Source of the DNA: an uncultured Saprospiraceae bacterium
Lineage (GTDB): Bacteria > Bacteroidota > Bacteroidia > Chitinophagales > Saprospiraceae
Reading direction: 5' to 3'
Assembly (NCBI GenBank): GCA_938008185.1
Contig: CALLLR010000112.1
Coordinates: 1 to 36,557 of the forward strand
DNA: 36,557 nt
In this document: in pieces, positions 34,238-36,557 of the stretch
How positions within the stretch are numbered: the stretch's first letter is position 1
Layout: each line of letters begins with the position of its first letter
Notes under the pieces: model-generated
The model's input: the letters and a program-made list of their open reading frames with translations, nothing else
Database searches by the model: none
What the model was told of the DNA's origin: nothing
Made by a program: the position numbers and the translations under genes

Positions 34238-34389
34238 AGTACGGATATTCTTAGGAGGCAAAGGTAAAAGAATTTACGGTAAGTGTTTAAATTTCGATCA
34301 AACTTGACTATTTAACCATGAATTTTGATTGTGAATAAAACTGATTATTATCCAGTTGCCAAGCAGTTGGTAGCGTAATCGTATGGCCT

Positions 34390-34488
34390 TTACTTTTTTA
34401 TTTCAATTCCATATTTTTCCAGTAAACCCGTGACGGCAGGCATTGAAAAAATGGCCTTTCGGATTCGATTTTTTTCAAAAAATTCCAT
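34390..34488 (-). CDS. possible 32-residue small protein
   Basis: ATG 34488 to TAA 34390 encodes MEFFEKNRIRKAIFSMPAVT, then GLLEKYGIEIKK. It is an amphipathic, basic peptide without a membrane segment. In its favour, an exact TAnnTTTG box (TACTTTTG) lies 5 bp before the ATG, and the codons look ordinary. Against it: very short, no recognised family. It diverges from the PqiA-like gene with overlapping promoters. Confidence 0.4.
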   Translation of the reverse strand: MEFFEKNRIRKAIFSMPAVTGLLEKYGIEIKK

Positions 34489-34490
34489 AG

Positions 34491-34519
34491 TTGCAAAAGT
34501 ACAAAATTTCTTATCTTCG
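34491..34519 (+). promoter_or_regulatory. promoter of the PqiA-like gene
   Basis: TTG (34491-34493), 18-bp spacer, TATCTTCG (34512-34519): near-consensus spacing and sequence for a Bacteroidota promoter, 15 bp before the ATG at 34535. Confidence 0.5.
34494..34501 (-). promoter_or_regulatory. -7 box of the 32-residue ORF
   Basis: The minus strand reads TACTTTTG, exact TAnnTTTG, 5 bp before ATG 34488. It lies inside the -33/-7 interval of the plus-strand PqiA-like promoter, so RNA polymerase could not occupy both at once. Confidence 0.4.
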
Positions 34520-34534
34520 CTGCTCTTAAAAAAA

Positions 34535-35035
34535 ATGTCGATTATGAATACCCGCAACTGGATTGCTTTTGTCCTTATTTTAGCTTCGCTGGCCTGTTTG
34601 TATCCTGGTTTATTTCAGCCGGTCATGCAAATTTCCATCATCCCACGCCTACCCCTGGTTGGAGAAATAACCCTCTATGAAAGTACTCAGAGTATTCTCA
34701 AGACAATTGAAACTTTATATACCAATAATAATAAGCTGGCCGCCATCCTGATTCTACTTTTTAGTGTAATTGTCCCGATTCTAAAAGCTGTTATTTTGTT
34801 GTTAGTACTGTTTTTAAAAAACATCGGCAGCCGAAAAAAATGGTTTGACTTTGTTCGGGTTATTGGAAAATGGTCGATGGCTGATGTATTTGTGGTAGGT
34901 ATTTTTCTCGCTTTTTTGGCCACCAAATCCAATGATGGTTTTCACGCAGAAATCCAGGCTGGGTTCTATTATTTTTTAGCATATTGTCTAATCTCTTTAG
35001 TGGCTATCCAGGTAATGAAAGTGGAGGAGCGGTGA
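34535..35035 (+). CDS. PqiA-like (paraquat-inducible protein A) membrane protein
   Basis: 166 residues from ATG 34535 (a second ATG at 34544 is also possible). One PqiA domain (PF04403): first helix WIAFVLILASLACLYPGLF, a periplasmic loop, then KLAAILILLFSVIVPILKAVILLLVLFL, the conserved VRVIGKWSMADVFVVGIFLAFLA and a last helix FYYFLAYCLISLVAIQV. Four helices in total. E. coli PqiA has two such domains plus zinc ribbons and works with MCE proteins PqiB/C in lipid transport. This copy is a single domain without zinc ribbons and without MCE genes nearby, so its partner is unknown. Confidence 0.85.
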   Translation: MSIMNTRNWIAFVLILASLACLYPGLFQPVMQISIIPRLPLVGEITLYESTQSILKTIETLYTNNNKLAAILILLFSVIVPILKAVILLLVLFLKNIGSRKKWFDFVRVIGKWSMADVFVVGIFLAFLATKSNDGFHAEIQAGFYYFLAYCLISLVAIQVMKVEER

Positions 35036-35062
35036 GGGGAAATAAAAGTTGCTGATTGATTG

Positions 35063-35228
35063 CTAGTGCCTCGGGATCAAAGTAAAAGATGCCTTAGGCG
35101 AGACTATTTTTTTATCAAACAATGCGCGCAGAAGGAGGATAGCCGTAGCTACCCGACTGACAAGCAAAGAAGTATGATGAAAAAAGAGACCGCATAAGGG
35201 GTCGGCTATTTAGTTCCCGAGGCACTAG
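35063..35228. mobile_element. 166-bp nested inverted-repeat element (MITE-like)
   Basis: Perfect 14-bp terminal inverted repeats CTAGTGCCTCGGGA (35063-35076) and its complement (35215-35228). Inside, CCTTAGGCG (35092-35100) pairs with CGCATAAGG (35191-35199) at 8 of 9 positions. TTTTTTTATCA (35107-35117) pairs with TGATGAAAAAA (35175-35185) with one bulge. The pairs are nested in order, so the whole element can fold into one long stem. GC-rich ends and loop contrast with the AT-rich flanks. No coding capacity and no obvious target duplication. Confidence 0.65.
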
Positions 35229-35300
35229 GTATTGACTTTGATAAGGTCCTGAAATTAGCTCTGCGAATTAAAACAGTAATATTAGGAAAATAAATAGTTA

Positions 35301-35328
35301 TTGTTTATAACATTTTTGAGTATTTTTG
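35301..35328 (+). promoter_or_regulatory. promoter candidate of the last gene
   Basis: TTG (35301-35303), 17-bp spacer, TATTTTTG (35321-35328), an exact TAnnTTTG box. The ATG lies 182 bp further, implying a long leader. Confidence 0.4.
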
Positions 35329-35510
35329 CAGGAAAATTTACAACTAAATAGTTAAAATTATTTGTGGGATTAACTTTTTTGTGGAGAAAACATGTAAATC
35401 ATTTGGTATTATATTTAATTTGTATTAATTTGTGATTATACTTTAGCTGCTTTTACTTTCAACTTTAAATTTAAATTTATTTATATAACCTATACAATTA
35501 ATAAACTGTT

Positions 35511-36557
35511 ATGCAAAGAACAATTTTACCCTTTTTTATCTTCTGTATTTTTTTTTTCAGCGGTACTGGATTAAACGCCCAAAAGGCAAAATTTAAGACC
35601 CAGGTCGCTACCATTCAAAAAACAAGACTTCCGCAAAATTTCATTGAACCCGAAAATCGAACCTACGATCTATTTGCAAAAGGATCTTATGCCACAGATA
35701 TTGACCCACACCAAAAGATAATTTTTGGCTGGTCCCGCAACGAAGAAAACCCAAATTTAAAAGGCGTATTAAGTATCTACGGTTTCTCGATGGGAGGAGC
35801 TAAGAAGAGCTCTCAGAAAAAAGAGAAGAAAAATAAGGAAGGGAAAGTCATAGACCGGTGGACAGAATATAGCTACTCAGGTACGGCAAATGGACGTGGA
35901 ACACTTTATATCTACGGGGAAAATAACCCATTTGTTTTTGAAAACAAGAATAAACCCGGAGAGAAATCAAAGTATGAATTAAAAAAAGAGGCAGAGGCAG
36001 CAGCTAAGAAAAAAGACCTCGAAGACAATCCTTTTCTTACATCGGACGACGTTGCCGAAGCAGAGGAAAGTGATATAAGTGTGGACGAAGGTCTAAGCGA
36101 CGAAGCGATGGCTCTCGTCAAAACCATTAAAGTAGATCAGACTAAAACAGTTACTACTACGGGAACCCACCGTTCTTCTACTAGTGCTTACAAGGAATAT
36201 ACAGGACAGCGAAGACCAGAATTGTATGATTTTAAAGCTGGTTATCCAAGCGGAGCTTATAAGAGTGCTATTTCTCAACTAAATTATTTGTACGGCTACG
36301 CACCCGTAAATTATAAATTTTACATGAGGAGAATGAAATCGGAAAAACATGCTGAGTACAAAAAATGGAATGATGCTTGTCAGGCAACAGAAATGTTATT
36401 TAAAGCCGTAAAATACAACGAGCCGATCGAAGCAACACAATCTAAGTTTGATGCAATTATCAATTACTTTTCGGTGCTTCTGGATAAAACTTCTGATACC
36501 GATAAAAAGACCAAAAAATTGAAGAAAGCCGCTTTCCAAAATTTAGTTGATATTCTT
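35511..36557 (+). CDS. Secreted hypothetical protein, C-terminus outside window
   Basis: 349 codons from ATG 35511 without a stop. Signal peptide MQRTILPFFIFCIFFFSGTG, cleaved near LNAQ. The mature part opens KAKFKTQVATIQKTRLPQNF and has YDLFAKGSYATDIDP and IIFGWSRNEENPNLKGVLSIYGFSM. A Lys-rich loop (about 100-115), strands SYSGTANGRGTLYIYGEN, a highly charged Lys/Glu/Asp segment (about 150-205) and then a helical region (YKKWNDACQATEMLFKAVKYNEPI) follow. I do not recognise the family. A run of ten T inside the signal-peptide codons is a potential slippage site. Expected to be periplasmic or at the outer membrane. Confidence 0.8.
   Translation, partial: MQRTILPFFIFCIFFFSGTGLNAQKAKFKTQVATIQKTRLPQNFIEPENRTYDLFAKGSYATDIDPHQKIIFGWSRNEENPNLKGVLSIYGFSMGGAKKSSQKKEKKNKEGKVIDRWTEYSYSGTANGRGTLYIYGENNPFVFENKNKPGEKSKYELKKEAEAAAKKKDLEDNPFLTSDDVAEAEESDISVDEGLSDEAMALVKTIKVDQTKTVTTTGTHRSSTSAYKEYTGQRRPELYDFKAGYPSGAYKSAISQLNYLYGYAPVNYKFYMRRMKSEKHAEYKKWNDACQATEMLFKAVKYNEPIEATQSKFDAIINYFSVLLDKTSDTDKKTKKLKKAAFQNLVDIL

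Larger units (their letters stand above)
35036..35510. other. 475-bp spacer with inverted-repeat element and promoter
   Basis: No gene is seen. The first half is the nested inverted-repeat element at 35063-35228. The second half is very AT-rich and contains the promoter candidate at 35301-35328 and a long (about 180-nt) untranslated leader for the last gene. Confidence 0.6.

Overview
The window looks like chromosomal DNA of a free-living Bacteroidota, most likely of the Saprospiria/Lewinella type. The evidence is a secreted protein with a gliding-motility/type IX secretion C-terminal domain (2752-5334), a two-component 'Reg_prop' sensor kinase (28666-32202), a DUF5686/carboxypeptidase-regulatory outer-membrane protein (11453-13933), many signal peptides ending in A-Q, several promoter-like TAnnTTTG (-7) boxes, weak ribosome binding sites and AT-rich spacers. 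Taxonomy below phylum is inference. No rRNA, tRNA, CRISPR array, phage module or intact transposase was recognised.

Layout. 1-6022 is a minus-strand block: the N-terminus of a GH63-like glucosidase, a serine esterase, a DinB-fold DUF1572 protein, the large T9SS cargo protein and a DUF1353 membrane protein. 6184-10465 is a plus-strand block: a ferric-reductase-like membrane protein (TTG start), a PL7 alginate lyase lipoprotein, threonylcarbamoyl-AMP synthase, a YitT-family membrane protein and a GTG-started hypothetical that overlaps it. A half-length DUF4403 protein (minus) diverges from the DUF5686 protein (plus). RibD (minus) diverges from an HNH/AP2-like protein that has lost the usual catalytic His and is followed by a clear terminator. 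Then come hemE, accD, a deoxyribosyltransferase-fold protein, a possible decayed gene, rlpA (minus), mnmA, a lipoprotein and rimM (plus).

23145-25657 is a minus-strand operon of three envelope proteins. Two are clear FlgO/CsgG-type paralogues. The third is an inner-membrane-anchored protein with a proline-rich linker and a similar-looking C-terminal domain. This is the best candidate for an undescribed system here. It is followed by a MidA-like methyltransferase with a TPR-like tail, yaaA, the 1178-residue sensor kinase, a single-cysteine thioredoxin-like protein and a DEAD-box helicase (all minus). The window ends with a 32-codon minus-strand ORF divergent from a PqiA-like membrane protein, a 166-bp nested inverted-repeat element, and the N-terminal 349 codons of a secreted protein that runs off the end.

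Non-coding DNA is unusually structured. Short tandem repeats (TGATTGG heptamers, CAATTCAA octamers, a 36-bp unit) lie mainly 3' of genes, and in ribD and mnmA the repeat itself supplies the stop codon. GC-rich REP-like palindromes (325-353, 11315-11359, 2621-2636) and small elements with terminal inverted repeats (8990-9105, a solitary end at 10492, 35063-35228) fill other spacers. Most genes are housekeeping (riboflavin, haem, fatty acid, tRNA modification, ribosome maturation) mixed with envelope proteins. Apart from the three-gene operon and the mnmA-lipoprotein-rimM run, I see no large functional cluster.
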